A stretch of DNA of 64,000 nucleotides from the NCBI RefSeq assembly GCF_014303735.1, contig NZ_CP060296.1, forward strand, positions 693,501-757,500. The letters run 5' to 3'. The stretch comes from Variovorax sp. PAMC28562. Its GTDB lineage: Bacteria; Pseudomonadota; Gammaproteobacteria; Burkholderiales; Burkholderiaceae_C. Every line of letters begins with the position of its first letter. The stretch's first letter is position 1. Under the pieces are notes generated by a model. That model saw only the letters and a program-made list of their open reading frames with translations, was not told where the DNA came from and searched no databases. A program made the position numbers and the translations under genes. Of this stretch, positions 51,834-60,750 are shown in pieces.

Positions 51834-53240
51834 TCAACCCAGCGTGCGCGCCATACCGCCCACGCTCGCGCCGAGCGTCGCGGCTTCGTACATGTCCTGC
51901 TGCAAGAAGGCGGTCATCGCGGGCTGCAGGCGGATCGCTTCGTCGAGTGCGAGGTCGCTTCCTGCTGCATAGGCGCCGAGCCGCACCAGATCACGACTTT
52001 GCCGATAGCGCGCATACACCGCTCGAAAACGCCGCGCGCAATCGGTGTGCTCGCGCGACACCACGTTGTGCATCACCCGCGAGGCCGATTGCTCGACGTC
52101 GATCGCCGGAAAGTGCGCCTCTTCGGCCAACGATCGCGACAGCACGATGTGCCCGTCCAGGATAGCCCGCGCCGCATCGGCAATCGGATCTTGCTGGTCG
52201 TCGCCCTCCGACAGCACGGTATAAAAAGCGGTGATCGAGCCGACGCCGTTCAGCCCGTTGCCGCTGCGCTCGACAAGTTGCGGCAGCTTGGCGAAGCACG
52301 ATGGCGGATAGCCCTTGGTGGCTGGCGGCTCGCCGATGGCCAGGGCGATCTCGCGCTGCGCCATCGCATAGCGGGTGAGCGAATCCATCAGCAGCAGCAC
52401 ATGCTGGCCGCGGTCGCGAAAGTACTCGGCCACGGCGGTCGCATAGGCGGCGCCTTGCATGCGCAACAGCGGCGGCGCATCGGCCGGCGCGGCCACCACG
52501 ACCGAGCGTGCGCGGCCTTCATCGCCCAGGATGTCTTCGACGAATTCCTTCACCTCGCGGCCACGCTCGCCGATGAGGCCGACCACGATCACATCGGCCT
52601 CGGTGTAGCGCGCCATCATGCCGAGCAGCACGCTCTTGCCGACACCGGAGCCAGCGAACAAGCCGATGCGCTGGCCGCGCCCCACGGTGAGCAACGCGTT
52701 GATCGCGCGCACGCCGGTGTCGAGCGGTTCGCGCACGGGGGCGCGGTCCATCGCGTTGATGGGTTTGCGGTCCAGCGGCTCGGCGCTGACATCCGCGAGC
52801 GGACCTTGATGATCGAGCGGCGTGCCTTGCGGGTCGACCACGCGGCCGAGCAGGCCGGTGCCCAGCGGCAGGCGCAGCACGCCGACACGTGCCGTCACGT
52901 CACGCTCGGGTTCGCCGAGCCGCGGGATCGGCACATAGGGAGGCGCCGGCATCACGCTGGCACCGCTGGAGAGTCCGTGCACATCGCCCGCCGGCATCAG
53001 GAAGGCACGTTGATCGGAAAAGCCGACGACCTCGGCCAGCACCGGCGGCTGATTGCCCATGCGCACCAGACATTGCGAGCCGACCGGCACGCGCAACCCG
53101 GCGGCTTCGAGCACCAGGCCGGTCAGTCGGGTGAGCGTGCCGCGCAACGCCAGCCCCGCGTCTTGCGATGCGCGCGCGTGCGCGTCGGCCATGAAGCGTT
53201 GCCAGACTTCCTGCTCAGGCGGCATCGCTGTTTGCTCCAT
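51834..53240 (-). CDS. fliI: Flagellum-specific ATP synthase FliI
   Basis: The hexameric ATPase of the flagellar export apparatus. The 468-residue protein has Walker [40 protein letters not shown], Walker [21 protein letters not shown] and [20 protein letters not shown], all diagnostic for FliI/YscN. The ATG at 53240 overlaps fliH by 26 bases and has GAGGAG upstream; ATG at 53225 is an alternative. An N-terminal helix for FliH binding is present. Confidence 0.97.
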   Translation of the reverse strand: MEQTAMPPEQEVWQRFMADAHARASQDAGLALRGTLTRLTGLVLEAAGLRVPVGSQCLVRMGNQPPVLAEVVGFSDQRAFLMPAGDVHGLSSGASVMPAPPYVPIPRLGEPERDVTARVGVLRLPLGTGLLGRVVDPQGTPLDHQGPLADVSAEPLDRKPINAMDRAPVREPLDTGVRAINALLTVGRGQRIGLFAGSGVGKSVLLGMMARYTEADVIVVGLIGERGREVKEFVEDILGDEGRARSVVVAAPADAPPLLRMQGAAYATAVAEYFRDRGQHVLLLMDSLTRYAMAQREIALAIGEPPATKGYPPSCFAKLPQLVERSGNGLNGVGSITAFYTVLSEGDDQQDPIADAARAILDGHIVLSRSLAEEAHFPAIDVEQSASRVMHNVVSREHTDCARRFRAVYARYRQSRDLVRLGAYAAGSDLALDEAIRLQPAMTAFLQQDMYEAATLGASVGGMARTLG

Positions 53241-53910
53241 TGCTCTCCTCGTGCCACGGCATCGACAGCCCGAGGCTCGCCACCGCACGCGACCAGCGCG
53301 ACGCCACGCTGCCGTCGACCACCGCACCGGCCGATTCGACCAGGCAATCGCCGGGCTGCACCGCGTTGTCGGAGAGCACGGTGACGGGCTGACCGGCAAA
53401 CTGCGCACGCAAGGGTCCGTCGAGCAAATCGAAGTCGACGGGCGACAGCCGCACGGTGGCGCTGCGGCCATCGGCGAGCAGCAACGACAACGCCTCGTGC
53501 ACAACGGGTTCGAGCGAATTCGGGTCGGTCGCGAGTTCATGGCGCAGCACCTGGCGCGCCAGGGCGCAGGCGATTTCGAGCGTGCCGCGCGCAATCGATT
53601 GCTGCGCTTCCGCGAGGCCGGCTTCGGCAGATTGCAGCAACGCGGCGAGCCGGCGTGCCGCCTCTTGTCCTTCATTGGCGCGGTACATCGCATGCTGGGC
53701 TTCGGCCTCCGCCAGCACCTGGGCGCGACCCGCCGCAAAACCTTCGGCGTGCCCTTCGGCATGGGCGGCGCGCAAGGCCTGGGGATCGGAGATGCCGCTC
53801 TCGGGCTCGCCGCTGTCGGGGGCTACCGCGCCGAACTGCCAGCGCGCGACATGCGCGATGTCTTCGCTGGCGATCAGCCCGCAATTTCGAAGATTGTTCA
53901 GGCTCTGCAT
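53215..53910 (-). CDS. fliH: Flagellar assembly protein FliH
   Basis: A 231-residue regulator of FliI. It has the AXXXG-type helical stretch [19 protein letters not shown], a long Ala/Glu-rich coiled coil ([20 protein letters not shown]) and a C-terminal domain ([33 protein letters not shown]) similar to V-ATPase subunit E. It begins four bases after fliG. Confidence 0.95.
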   Translation of the reverse strand: MQSLNNLRNCGLIASEDIAHVARWQFGAVAPDSGEPESGISDPQALRAAHAEGHAEGFAAGRAQVLAEAEAQHAMYRANEGQEAARRLAALLQSAEAGLAEAQQSIARGTLEIACALARQVLRHELATDPNSLEPVVHEALSLLLADGRSATVRLSPVDFDLLDGPLRAQFAGQPVTVLSDNAVQPGDCLVESAGAVVDGSVASRWSRAVASLGLSMPWHEESNGANSDAA

Positions 53911-53913
53911 CGC

Positions 53914-54909
53914 TTAGACCATGCCGCCCGCTGCGCCGCCGCCCAACACGATCTGCCCTTCGTCGGCCAGGCGCCGCAACGACCGCAGGATTTCCTTTTG
54001 CTGCGCCTCGACTTCGACCAGCCGCATCGGCCCGCGCGACTCCAGGTCTTCGCGCAGCGACTCGGCTGCACGCGACGACATGTTCGACAGGAACTTGTTG
54101 CGCAGTGGCGGCGCCGCACCCTTGAGCGCGATGATGAGCGTCTCCGACGCCGTTTCTTTCAGCAGCATCTGGATCGACTTGTCGTCCAGCTTCATCACGT
54201 CGTCGAACACGAACATCAGCTCGCTGATCTCGGATGCCAGATCCGGGTCGTGGTTGCGAATGGCCTCGATGACCTGCGCATCGACGCCATTGCCAAGCAG
54301 GTTGATCATGCCGGCCGCCGTACGGGCACCGCCGCGCGAAGCCGTCAGCACCTTGGCGCCGTTGGCCAGCACGCGGAACATCACTTCATTCAGATCTTCC
54401 AGTGCGGCAGGCTGGATGCCTTCGAGCGTGGCGACGCGCAGCAGCACTTCGGCACGCTGCTGCTCGGGGAGCTTCACCAGCACCGCGGCGGCGTGCTCGG
54501 GCTCGAGGTGCACGAGGATGGCCGCGACGATCTGCGGGTGCTCGACGCGCAGCAGTTCGGCGACCGACGGCGCATCCATCCACTTCAGATTTTCGATGCC
54601 GCTCAGGTCGGCCTTCTGCAGGATGCGGTCCATCAGGATCGACGCTTTTTCTTCGCCCAGCGCGTGCTTCATCACGGCGCGAACGTAGTCGCCGGTGTCG
54701 GCCGCGAACAGGCTTTGACCAGCGGTCGCGGTGACGAAGCGGTCGGCCACCGCACCCAGACGTTCACGCGATACCGCGCGCGTCTTCGAAATGGTTTCGC
54801 CGAGCTTCTGCACTTCGCGTGGAGAGAGGTGGCGCAGCACATCGCCCGCCTCGATCTCGCCCAGCGACATGAGCAGGATGGCGGCGTCGTTGAGTCCTTG
54901 TTCGTCCAT
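53914..54909 (-). CDS. fliG: Flagellar motor switch protein FliG
   Basis: A 331-residue rotor protein that meets the stator. Conserved regions include AAILLMSLGEIEAGDVLRHL, WMDAPSVAELLRVEHPQIVA, the EHPQ motif in RVEHPQIVAAILVHL, ISELMFVFDDVMKLDDKSIQ (armadillo and C-terminal torque helix) and FLSNMSSRAAESLREDLESR with the charged torque residues. It follows fliF by 13 bases. Confidence 0.97.
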   Translation of the reverse strand: MDEQGLNDAAILLMSLGEIEAGDVLRHLSPREVQKLGETISKTRAVSRERLGAVADRFVTATAGQSLFAADTGDYVRAVMKHALGEEKASILMDRILQKADLSGIENLKWMDAPSVAELLRVEHPQIVAAILVHLEPEHAAAVLVKLPEQQRAEVLLRVATLEGIQPAALEDLNEVMFRVLANGAKVLTASRGGARTAAGMINLLGNGVDAQVIEAIRNHDPDLASEISELMFVFDDVMKLDDKSIQMLLKETASETLIIALKGAAPPLRNKFLSNMSSRAAESLREDLESRGPMRLVEVEAQQKEILRSLRRLADEGQIVLGGGAAGGMV

Positions 54910-54922
54910 GGCGATGCGACTC

Positions 54923-56644
54923 TCAGGCCGACGCGGCCGCGGCGTCGTCGCCGTTGACCCATGTCTTCACGATGTTGGCAACGGCGACCGGATTCTGTCG
55001 CGCCATCTGGCGCGCGCCTTCGAGCCGCGCCTGTTCGGCTGCTTCCGGCCGCGGCAGCGCTTCGGCCACCGAGGGCGACGAGAGCGAGGGACGCTGCGGC
55101 GTGTCCGCCACCATGGCGTTGAGTTGACGGCCGGGTTCGTTGGTCAGTTGGCGCGGCGGCTGCATCGTCGCCAGCGTCTTCAGGCCCGGTCGCACCAGGC
55201 CGAACAGCACGATCGCGCCGATCAGCACCAGGCCGACCGGCCAGGCGAAGCTGCGCGCCGTATCGAGCATTTCGGGGTTCTTCCAGATCGGCACCTCGGC
55301 CACTTCGTTGCGCTCGCTCAGGAACTGCGCGTTCATCAGATTCACCGAATCGCCGCGGTCCTTGCTGAAGCCGATCGACTCGCGCACCAGCGCGGTCATC
55401 TGTTCGAGCTGCTGCGCCGACAGCGGGGTCGAGGGGCCGGCCTTGCCCTGGGCATCGGCCACGTTCTGGTAATTGAGCACGACCGCTGCACTCAGGCGCT
55501 TGATTTGGCCGGTGGCATTGCGCACCGTCTTCACTGTCTTGTCGACTTCGTAGTTGGTGGTCGACTCGCGCTTGCTCGGGGGCTTGGCCGCCGCTGCACC
55601 CGGCGCGGTGCCGGTCGGCGACAGCGGTGCGGCTGCGCCGTTGATCGGGGTCGACGACGGGCCGGGTGGCTGGTTCGACGTGGCGCCGGGCACGCCCGAA
55701 GCCGGTGCGCCGGTCGCGCCGGGGCCGGTGCTCTCGACCGTTTGCTGGCTGCGCACCGCGCTGGCGTCGGCCGCCAGGTTGGGCTTGTGTTCTTCGAAGG
55801 TCGCTTCGGTCTGCGAGAAGTCGACGTCGGCTGTCACTTGCGCCTTGACGTTTTGACGGCCGACCACGGGCTCCAGCATTTCGAGAATGCGGCGGGTGTA
55901 CTGCTGCTCTATCTGCTGCACGTACTGAAGCTGCTGCGCATCGGCGCCGCTGCCGGGCTCGCTGGTGGCCGAGAGCAGCTTGCCGGTGTCGTCGACCACG
56001 CTCACGGCGGCGGGCGTCAGCTCGGGCACGCTCGAAGCGACCAGATGCACGATGCCGGCGATCTGGTTGCGCTCCAGCGTGCGGCCGGGGTGCAGGCTCA
56101 GCAGCACCGATGCGGTGGGCTTCTGCTGTTCGCGGAAGAAGCCGTTTTGTTGCGGCAGCGCCAGATGAACGCGGGCACTCTGCACCGAGCTCATCGCCTG
56201 GATCGATCGGGTGAGTTCGCCTTCGAGGCCCCGCTGAAAGCTCAGCTTCTCCTGGAACTGCGTCATGCCGAAGCGGTTGTTTTCCATCTGCTCGAAGCCG
56301 GCCACGGCGCCCTTGGGCAGGCCTTGCGCCGCGAGGCGAAGACGCAGGTCGTACACGCGATCGGCCGGCACCATGACGGCGCCGCCACCCTCGGAATATT
56401 TATAGGGCACGTTCATCGTCGCCAGTTGCGCGATGACGGCGCCGCCATCCTTGTCGCCCAGGTTGGCGTAGAGCACCCGCCAATCCGGCTGCCGACCGAT
56501 CACGATGGCCGCGATGGCGACCGCGACGAGCAGGACGACGCCGATGGCGAAGCGGATGCGCTGGCGGGGTGCCAGGCCTTCGAACTTGCGCGACCACGGC
56601 GCAGCAGTGGCGAGGGGGACAGGTATTTCAGCGACGGCGGACAT
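54923..56644 (-). CDS. fliF: Flagellar MS-ring protein FliF
   Basis: The 573-residue MS-ring protein, with a first membrane segment (FAIGVVLLVAVAIAAIVIG), ring-building motifs (VLYANLGDKDGGAVIAQLAT, FQRGLEGELTRSIQAMSSVQ, SARVHLALPQQNGFFREQQK), a periplasmic Pro/Gly-rich loop, a second membrane segment (FAWPVGLVLIGAIVLFGLV) and a C-terminal FliG-binding tail. It heads the fliFGHIJK operon, 48 bases after the shared promoter-like motif. Confidence 0.97.
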   Translation of the reverse strand: MSAVAEIPVPLATAAPWSRKFEGLAPRQRIRFAIGVVLLVAVAIAAIVIGRQPDWRVLYANLGDKDGGAVIAQLATMNVPYKYSEGGGAVMVPADRVYDLRLRLAAQGLPKGAVAGFEQMENNRFGMTQFQEKLSFQRGLEGELTRSIQAMSSVQSARVHLALPQQNGFFREQQKPTASVLLSLHPGRTLERNQIAGIVHLVASSVPELTPAAVSVVDDTGKLLSATSEPGSGADAQQLQYVQQIEQQYTRRILEMLEPVVGRQNVKAQVTADVDFSQTEATFEEHKPNLAADASAVRSQQTVESTGPGATGAPASGVPGATSNQPPGPSSTPINGAAAPLSPTGTAPGAAAAKPPSKRESTTNYEVDKTVKTVRNATGQIKRLSAAVVLNYQNVADAQGKAGPSTPLSAQQLEQMTALVRESIGFSKDRGDSVNLMNAQFLSERNEVAEVPIWKNPEMLDTARSFAWPVGLVLIGAIVLFGLVRPGLKTLATMQPPRQLTNEPGRQLNAMVADTPQRPSLSSPSVAEALPRPEAAEQARLEGARQMARQNPVAVANIVKTWVNGDDAAAASA

Positions 56645-56692
56645 GGGCGGTGGGTGGGTGCGGCAGCAAGCCGGTCGGCTCTTTGCACGAGA

Positions 56693-56727
56693 CGATTATT
56701 CGGTCCGGCCCGTTCCGCATAAGCCCG
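56693..56727 (-). promoter_or_regulatory. Promoter-like bipartite motif before fliF, shared with fliL
   Basis: Minus strand CGGGCTT, 17 bases, CCGAATAATCG. The two blocks and the 17-base spacing are identical to those at 49726-49760 before fliL. The divergent gene fliE starts 67 bases to the right, so the region may control both. Confidence 0.55.
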
Positions 56728-56793
56728 ATAAGGCGCCGCTTTCCCGCTCATTTCCAGCCCATGCCCGTCCGTTGCCCAATTAGCATCATCGCC

Positions 56794-57111
56794 ATGGACC
56801 TCCGCCTCACCCCCGTTACCGCACCGCTCACCACGCGCCCGGCCGGGGCCGCCCGCGCCGTCACCGGATCGACCGGTGCCACGCAGGAAACCGGCTTTGC
56901 CGGGGCCCTGTCGGGTGCCTTGAAAGCAGTGAGTGCCTCGCAGGGCGACGCCACCGCGCTGCAGCGCGAAGTGCAGCTCGAAAATCCGAATGTCAGTCTG
57001 GAGCAGACGATGGTCGCGCTGCAAAAGTCGCAGATCGGGTTTGCTGCAACGCTGAATGTGCGCAACCGGATGGTGCAGGCCTATACCGACATCATGAATA
57101 TGCAGGTCTGA
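56794..57111 (+). CDS. fliE: Flagellar hook-basal body complex protein FliE
   Basis: A 105-residue rod-junction protein linking the MS ring to the rod. The C-terminal part is conserved: ALQREVQLENPNVSLEQTMV, ALQKSQIGFAATLNVRNRMV, QAYTDIMNMQV. The first 40 residues are variable. ATG at 56794 gives family length; an in-frame ATG at 56761 would add 11 residues. It is the only plus-strand gene between flhDC and the fliR end, divergent from fliF and convergent with fliT. Confidence 0.95.
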   Translation: MDLRLTPVTAPLTTRPAGAARAVTGSTGATQETGFAGALSGALKAVSASQGDATALQREVQLENPNVSLEQTMVALQKSQIGFAATLNVRNRMVQAYTDIMNMQV

Positions 57112-57150
57112 GGGCGACCCTCTCCCGGAGGGAGAGTGGATAAAAACCCG

Positions 57151-57450
57151 TCAGTGCATCAACTGCAGCTTGGCGTCGAACATCTCTGCGAAGGTGCTGA
57201 GCCACGGCTCGGCCAGGATGCGGATCTCGGCGTCGTTGCGCAGGATGCGCTGCATGATTCGCGACTTCTCGGAACGAAGGTCTTTGGGGAGGTCTTGCGA
57301 CTTCGCCAGAAACCGCAGTTGCTCGATCAGCACCGCGCAGGCGCCTTCGCAGCGCACGACGTCGTCCCAGTCTTCACGGCGCGCCGCGTCGAGCATCTGC
57401 CGGCTCGAGCTTTCGATTGCCTTGTAGTAGTCCATCAAATCGTCTTGCAT
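57151..57450 (-). CDS. fliT: Flagellar protein FliT (export chaperone)
   Basis: A 99-residue helical protein that binds the filament cap FliD and can hold back FlhDC. It reads DLMDYYKAIESSSRQMLDAA, CEGACAVLIEQLRFLAKSQD and LRNDAEIRILAEPWLSTFAE. ATG at 57450 has GGAGG upstream. FliT sequence is poorly conserved; the position after fliD and fliS supports it. A hairpin, CTCTCCC-GGA-GGGAGAG, lies at 57120-57136 between fliT and the convergent fliE. Confidence 0.88.
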   Translation of the reverse strand: MQDDLMDYYKAIESSSRQMLDAARREDWDDVVRCEGACAVLIEQLRFLAKSQDLPKDLRSEKSRIMQRILRNDAEIRILAEPWLSTFAEMFDAKLQLMH

Positions 57451-57469
57451 GGGACCTCCGGTCACGCCC

Positions 57470-57883
57470 TCAAGCGGGTTGGCCGACGCTCGGTCGACCG
57501 ATTTCTTTCCAGCCCTGCGCCACCGGGGCGATGAGGGCAGCGACTTCAGCGAGCATCTCGCCATCGTTGCGCACATTGGCGAGCGTCAAACGCTCGATGC
57601 AGTAATCGTAAAGGGAAGCGAGCCGTTCGGCCAGCGCGCCACCGCGCTCCTTGTCCAGGCCCGCCTTCAGGCCTTCGTTCAGCAAGCGCACCGCGCGCAC
57701 GATCTGCACACCCTTGGCCGCGACGTCGCCGCGCTGCAACGCGCCGCGCGCCGAAGCAAGCGCTACCAGCAAGCCGTCAAACAATAAGTCGATCAACTGG
57801 TGCGGGCTGGCGAACTCGACGCTCGACTGGGCGCCGACGTTCTTGTAAGCCATTGCGGCGCGGAGGCTGGGCGGGGTGTACAT
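57470..57883 (-). CDS. fliS: Flagellar export chaperone FliS
   Basis: A 137-residue four-helix chaperone that keeps flagellin unfolded before export. Motifs: AYKNVGAQSSVEFASPHQLI, LLFDGLLVALASARGALQRG, LNEGLKAGLDKERGGALAER and LASLYDYCIERLTLANVRND. AAGGA lies seven bases before the ATG. A near-consensus sigma-28 promoter lies at 57937-57963, so fliS-fliT can be transcribed apart from fliD. Confidence 0.96.
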   Translation of the reverse strand: MYTPPSLRAAMAYKNVGAQSSVEFASPHQLIDLLFDGLLVALASARGALQRGDVAAKGVQIVRAVRLLNEGLKAGLDKERGGALAERLASLYDYCIERLTLANVRNDGEMLAEVAALIAPVAQGWKEIGRPSVGQPA

Positions 57884-57936
57884 GGTGTGTTCCTTAATCT
57901 GCTCTGCTGGGGCGCAGCATTCACTTCACACTCTAG

Positions 57937-57963
57937 TTATCGGCATCCGCCCGCTGAACTCAA
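57937..57963 (-). promoter_or_regulatory. Sigma-28 (FliA) promoter for fliS-fliT
   Basis: Read on the minus strand: TTGAGTTC (57956-57963), 11 bases, GCCGATAA (57937-57944). The -10 block is identical to the known enterobacterial FliA consensus and the -35 block matches five of eight positions of TAAAGTTT. It ends 53 bases before the fliS ATG. Confidence 0.75.
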
Positions 57964-57996
57964 CAACCATTTGTCGGCCGATCAGTCAGTCGGCGT

Positions 57997-59445
57997 TCAG
58001 GCTGTCGACTTGTTCCACTGGGCGATCTGCTGGGTGATGTATGTGTTGAGCGCGGTGAGCGAAGCCATCTTGGTATCGAGCGCGGTGTATTGCTTTCGCA
58101 TGTTCGCCTCTACCGTCGTCAGTCGGTCGCCCAGGCGGTCCTGGCTTTTTCCGTTGGTCGTCTTCTGGCTTTGTAGTGAGGTGGTCTTGGCTGCGATCGT
58201 GCCGGCGCTGCCGATGGCGCCTGAAAGAAAAGCTTTCATGCGGGTGGCAAAGCCGGTTTCGCCATCCGACGCGACGTTGGTAGCGGAACTGAAGAATTTG
58301 GCTGCCGCTACCGGGTCTTTGAGTGCAGTGGCGAGTTTGGTCGAGTCGACCGCGAGATCGCCTCCACCGTCCTTGGCTATGGAAATGCCCAGGTCCGACA
58401 GGCGTTGCAGAGTGCCGGTGCTGCCGCCGGACATGGCGCCCACCAGCCGTCGCATGGCGGTCTGCAAACTGGTGGTGGTCGAGTCGCCTTGCAGCAGCGC
58501 GCCGGTCTTGGTGGTCGCGTCGTATGCCGTCGCCTGGTTGAACATATCGTTCATCGCGTTGTAGGCCTTCACGAACGCGTTGATGGCCGTGGTTTGCGAA
58601 AAAGTGTCGTTGGCGACCGTGATGTCGACCGGCGCCGTCGTCACTTGCGACAGCGTGAGCGTGAGGCCCGGCACCGTGTCCGCCAGCGTGTTGCTGGCCG
58701 AGCTCAGCGCTACGCCGTTGAGGGTCGCCTTGGCATTGAGGCCGTACTGAACCGGATTGGCCGCCATGCCGGTACCGCCCGACGGATTGTCGAAAGACAG
58801 CGCGGCCAGGCTGGGGCCCGTCGCGCCAGCGGCATCGGTGCTCTGCACGCGAAAGCCCGTTGCTTCCCCGGTGGAAGACGAACGCAGCAGCAAGCGCTCG
58901 CCCGACAAATCCTTGAGCACGGTGGCGGTCACGCCCGCACCGGCCGAATTGATCTTGCCGGCGATGGTCGACATGCTGTCGCCTTCGGCCACCGTCACCG
59001 ACATGGCAGCCGCGCCGCTTGCGCTAAACGCTGGCGTCGTGCCTGCCCAGGTACCGATTTGGATGGACAGCGTGCCCGCACCAAAGCCGCTGCCGGCTGT
59101 CACTCCGCTGGAGGCGACCGATTGCGCGCGTGCGAGTTGAGAGACCTCGAGACTGAACGACGTGGCCAACGCGCCGGTACCCGACACTGAGGCCGATACG
59201 GCCGTAGCGCTCGACGACGACGCCGATTTCGTGTTCCAGGTGGCAGGCAACGCGAGCGTGGCAATCGCATCGTTCAATGTCGACATCTGCGAAGAGATGG
59301 TGCCGAAAGCCGATATCTTGCTGTCGAGCGCCGTCGCCTGCGTCTGCAATGCGGTGAGCGGCTTCTTTTCGATCGCCATCAACTTGGTGACGATGCTCTC
59401 CACATCCAGACCGCTGCCCAGACCCGCCGATGAAACGGTCGCCAT
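57997..59445 (-). CDS. fliD: Flagellar filament cap protein FliD
   Basis: A 482-residue filament cap protein (HAP2). The N-terminus SSAGLGSGLDVESIVTKLMA is diagnostic; a Ser/Thr/Ala-rich variable centre follows, with FliD_C features ITVANDTFSQTTAINAFVKA, YNAMNDMFNQATAYDATTKT and the C-terminal coiled coil (ANMRKQYTALDTKMASLTAL). AGGAG precedes the ATG. It lies after the fliC terminator. Confidence 0.96.
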   Translation of the reverse strand: MATVSSAGLGSGLDVESIVTKLMAIEKKPLTALQTQATALDSKISAFGTISSQMSTLNDAIATLALPATWNTKSASSSSATAVSASVSGTGALATSFSLEVSQLARAQSVASSGVTAGSGFGAGTLSIQIGTWAGTTPAFSASGAAAMSVTVAEGDSMSTIAGKINSAGAGVTATVLKDLSGERLLLRSSSTGEATGFRVQSTDAAGATGPSLAALSFDNPSGGTGMAANPVQYGLNAKATLNGVALSSASNTLADTVPGLTLTLSQVTTAPVDITVANDTFSQTTAINAFVKAYNAMNDMFNQATAYDATTKTGALLQGDSTTTSLQTAMRRLVGAMSGGSTGTLQRLSDLGISIAKDGGGDLAVDSTKLATALKDPVAAAKFFSSATNVASDGETGFATRMKAFLSGAIGSAGTIAAKTTSLQSQKTTNGKSQDRLGDRLTTVEANMRKQYTALDTKMASLTALNTYITQQIAQWNKSTA

Positions 59446-59472
59446 ATCTTTTGCTCCTGCGGCCGAATGGCC

Positions 59473-59505
59473 AAAAAGCGGCGAACGGGAAATCCGTTAG
59501 CCGCT
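59473..59505 (-). terminator. Rho-independent terminator after fliC
   Basis: On the minus strand, AGCGGC then T then AACGG pair with CCGTT then C then GCCGCT across a five-base loop (one mismatch), followed by T5. It lies 55 bases after the fliC stop and 28 bases before the fliD start, so fliD probably has its own promoter. Confidence 0.85.
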
Positions 59506-59559
59506 GGGTGCATGCGTGGCGCCACCGCCATCGCACGCTTGTCTTTGCCGTGCTCTCTG

Positions 59560-60750
59560 TTACTTGAGCAGGCTCAGCACCGATTGCGGCAGCTGGTTGG
59601 CCTGGGCCACCATCGCCGTGCCAGCCTGTTGCAGGATTTGCGCGCGCGACAGGTTGGCCGTTTCAGCCGCGAAGTCGGCGTCCTGGATCCGCGAACGCGA
59701 AGCCGAGGTGTTTTCCGAATTGGTCTGCAGGTTCGTCACGACCGAGGTGAAGCGGTTTTGAACGGCGCCCAATTCTGCGCGGCTGCTGCTGACTTGCGTC
59801 AGTGCGGCATCGACGATTTCCATCGCTTGCTGTGCGCCCTTGACGCTGGTGACGTCGACGTTGGACAGGAAGCTGAAGTTTGCGGTCGCAGCAGCGGTGA
59901 CTGCGGTGTCCGCAGTTCCACCCAGGCCCACTGCGGTCACGCCGCCTGCCAAAGTGCCGGCAGTCACCGTGAAGTCCTTGTTGGCCTTCAGCGATTCGAG
60001 CGTGACAGCACCGGTCGTTGCATCTGCGGTAGCACGCAAGCCGGTCTCACCCATCTGCGCGTTGATACCAGCCGCAGTGGTAGCGCCGACTTGCGCTGCG
60101 GTATCGGTGAGCTTGTAGTTCACGGTGTTGATCGTGACGCCGTTCAGCACCAAGCCGCTCATCGAGCCAGGCACCGTCGCTGCGGCTGTGGCACCTGCCG
60201 CTGCAGCACCGACCCGATCAGCGGCGAACTTGACGTTGCCCAACGCGCCGGCCGTGCTGTTGGCGATCTTGCTTACGCCGATGGTCTGACCCGAATTGGC
60301 ACCGACCTGGAACAGTTGGCTGGAGAACGAACCGTCGAGCAGCTTGGTGCCGTTGAAGTCCGACTGCTTGGACACACGATCGATTTCCGATGTGAGCTGG
60401 GTCACTTCAGCCTGGATCGCCGTGCGGTCAGAGGTCGAGTTCGTTGCATTGGATGATTGCACCGACAGTTCGCGAATGCGCTGCAGGTTGTTGCCGATTT
60501 CGCCCAACGCGCCTTCAGCGGTTTGCGCCAGCGAGATGCCGTCGTTGGCGTTGCGCACGGCCTGGTTCATGCCGCGGATTTGCGAGGTCATGCGTTCCGA
60601 GATCGCCAGGCCGGCAGCGTCGTCCTTGGCGCTGTTGATGCGGAGGCCTGAGGACAGGCGCTGCATCGAAGTAGCGAGCGACGACTGGCTGGAGTTGAGA
60701 TTGCGCTGCGCCGTAAGCGAGCTGATGTTGGTGTTGATAACTGAGGTCAT
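59560..60750 (-). CDS. fliC: Flagellin
   Basis: The filament subunit, 396 residues. The conserved N-terminal D0/D1 region reads SVINTNISSLTAQRNLNSSQ, SLATSMQRLSSGLRINSAKD, DAAGLAISERMTSQIRGMNQ and NDGISLAQTAEGALGEIGNN; the C-terminal region has RAELGAVQNRFTSVVTNLQT, ENTSASRSRIQDADFAAETA and QANQLPQSVLSLLK. The central surface-exposed part (about residues 170-300) is Ala/Thr/Gly-rich and variable. AAAGGA lies seven bases before the ATG. It is single copy in the window. Confidence 0.98.
   Translation of the reverse strand: MTSVINTNISSLTAQRNLNSSQSSLATSMQRLSSGLRINSAKDDAAGLAISERMTSQIRGMNQAVRNANDGISLAQTAEGALGEIGNNLQRIRELSVQSSNATNSTSDRTAIQAEVTQLTSEIDRVSKQSDFNGTKLLDGSFSSQLFQVGANSGQTIGVSKIANSTAGALGNVKFAADRVGAAAAGATAAATVPGSMSGLVLNGVTINTVNYKLTDTAAQVGATTAAGINAQMGETGLRATADATTGAVTLESLKANKDFTVTAGTLAGGVTAVGLGGTADTAVTAAATANFSFLSNVDVTSVKGAQQAMEIVDAALTQVSSSRAELGAVQNRFTSVVTNLQTNSENTSASRSRIQDADFAAETANLSRAQILQQAGTAMVAQANQLPQSVLSLLK

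Noticed and set aside
53053..54957. Long plus-strand open frame opposite fliI, fliH and fliG
   Set aside because: It lies antisense to well-conserved flagellar genes, has no recognisable domain and no ribosome binding site.
56720..56731. GCCCGATAA as a sigma-28 -10 element for fliE
   Set aside because: It has an extra base relative to GCCGATAA, and no matching -35 block lies 11 bases upstream.
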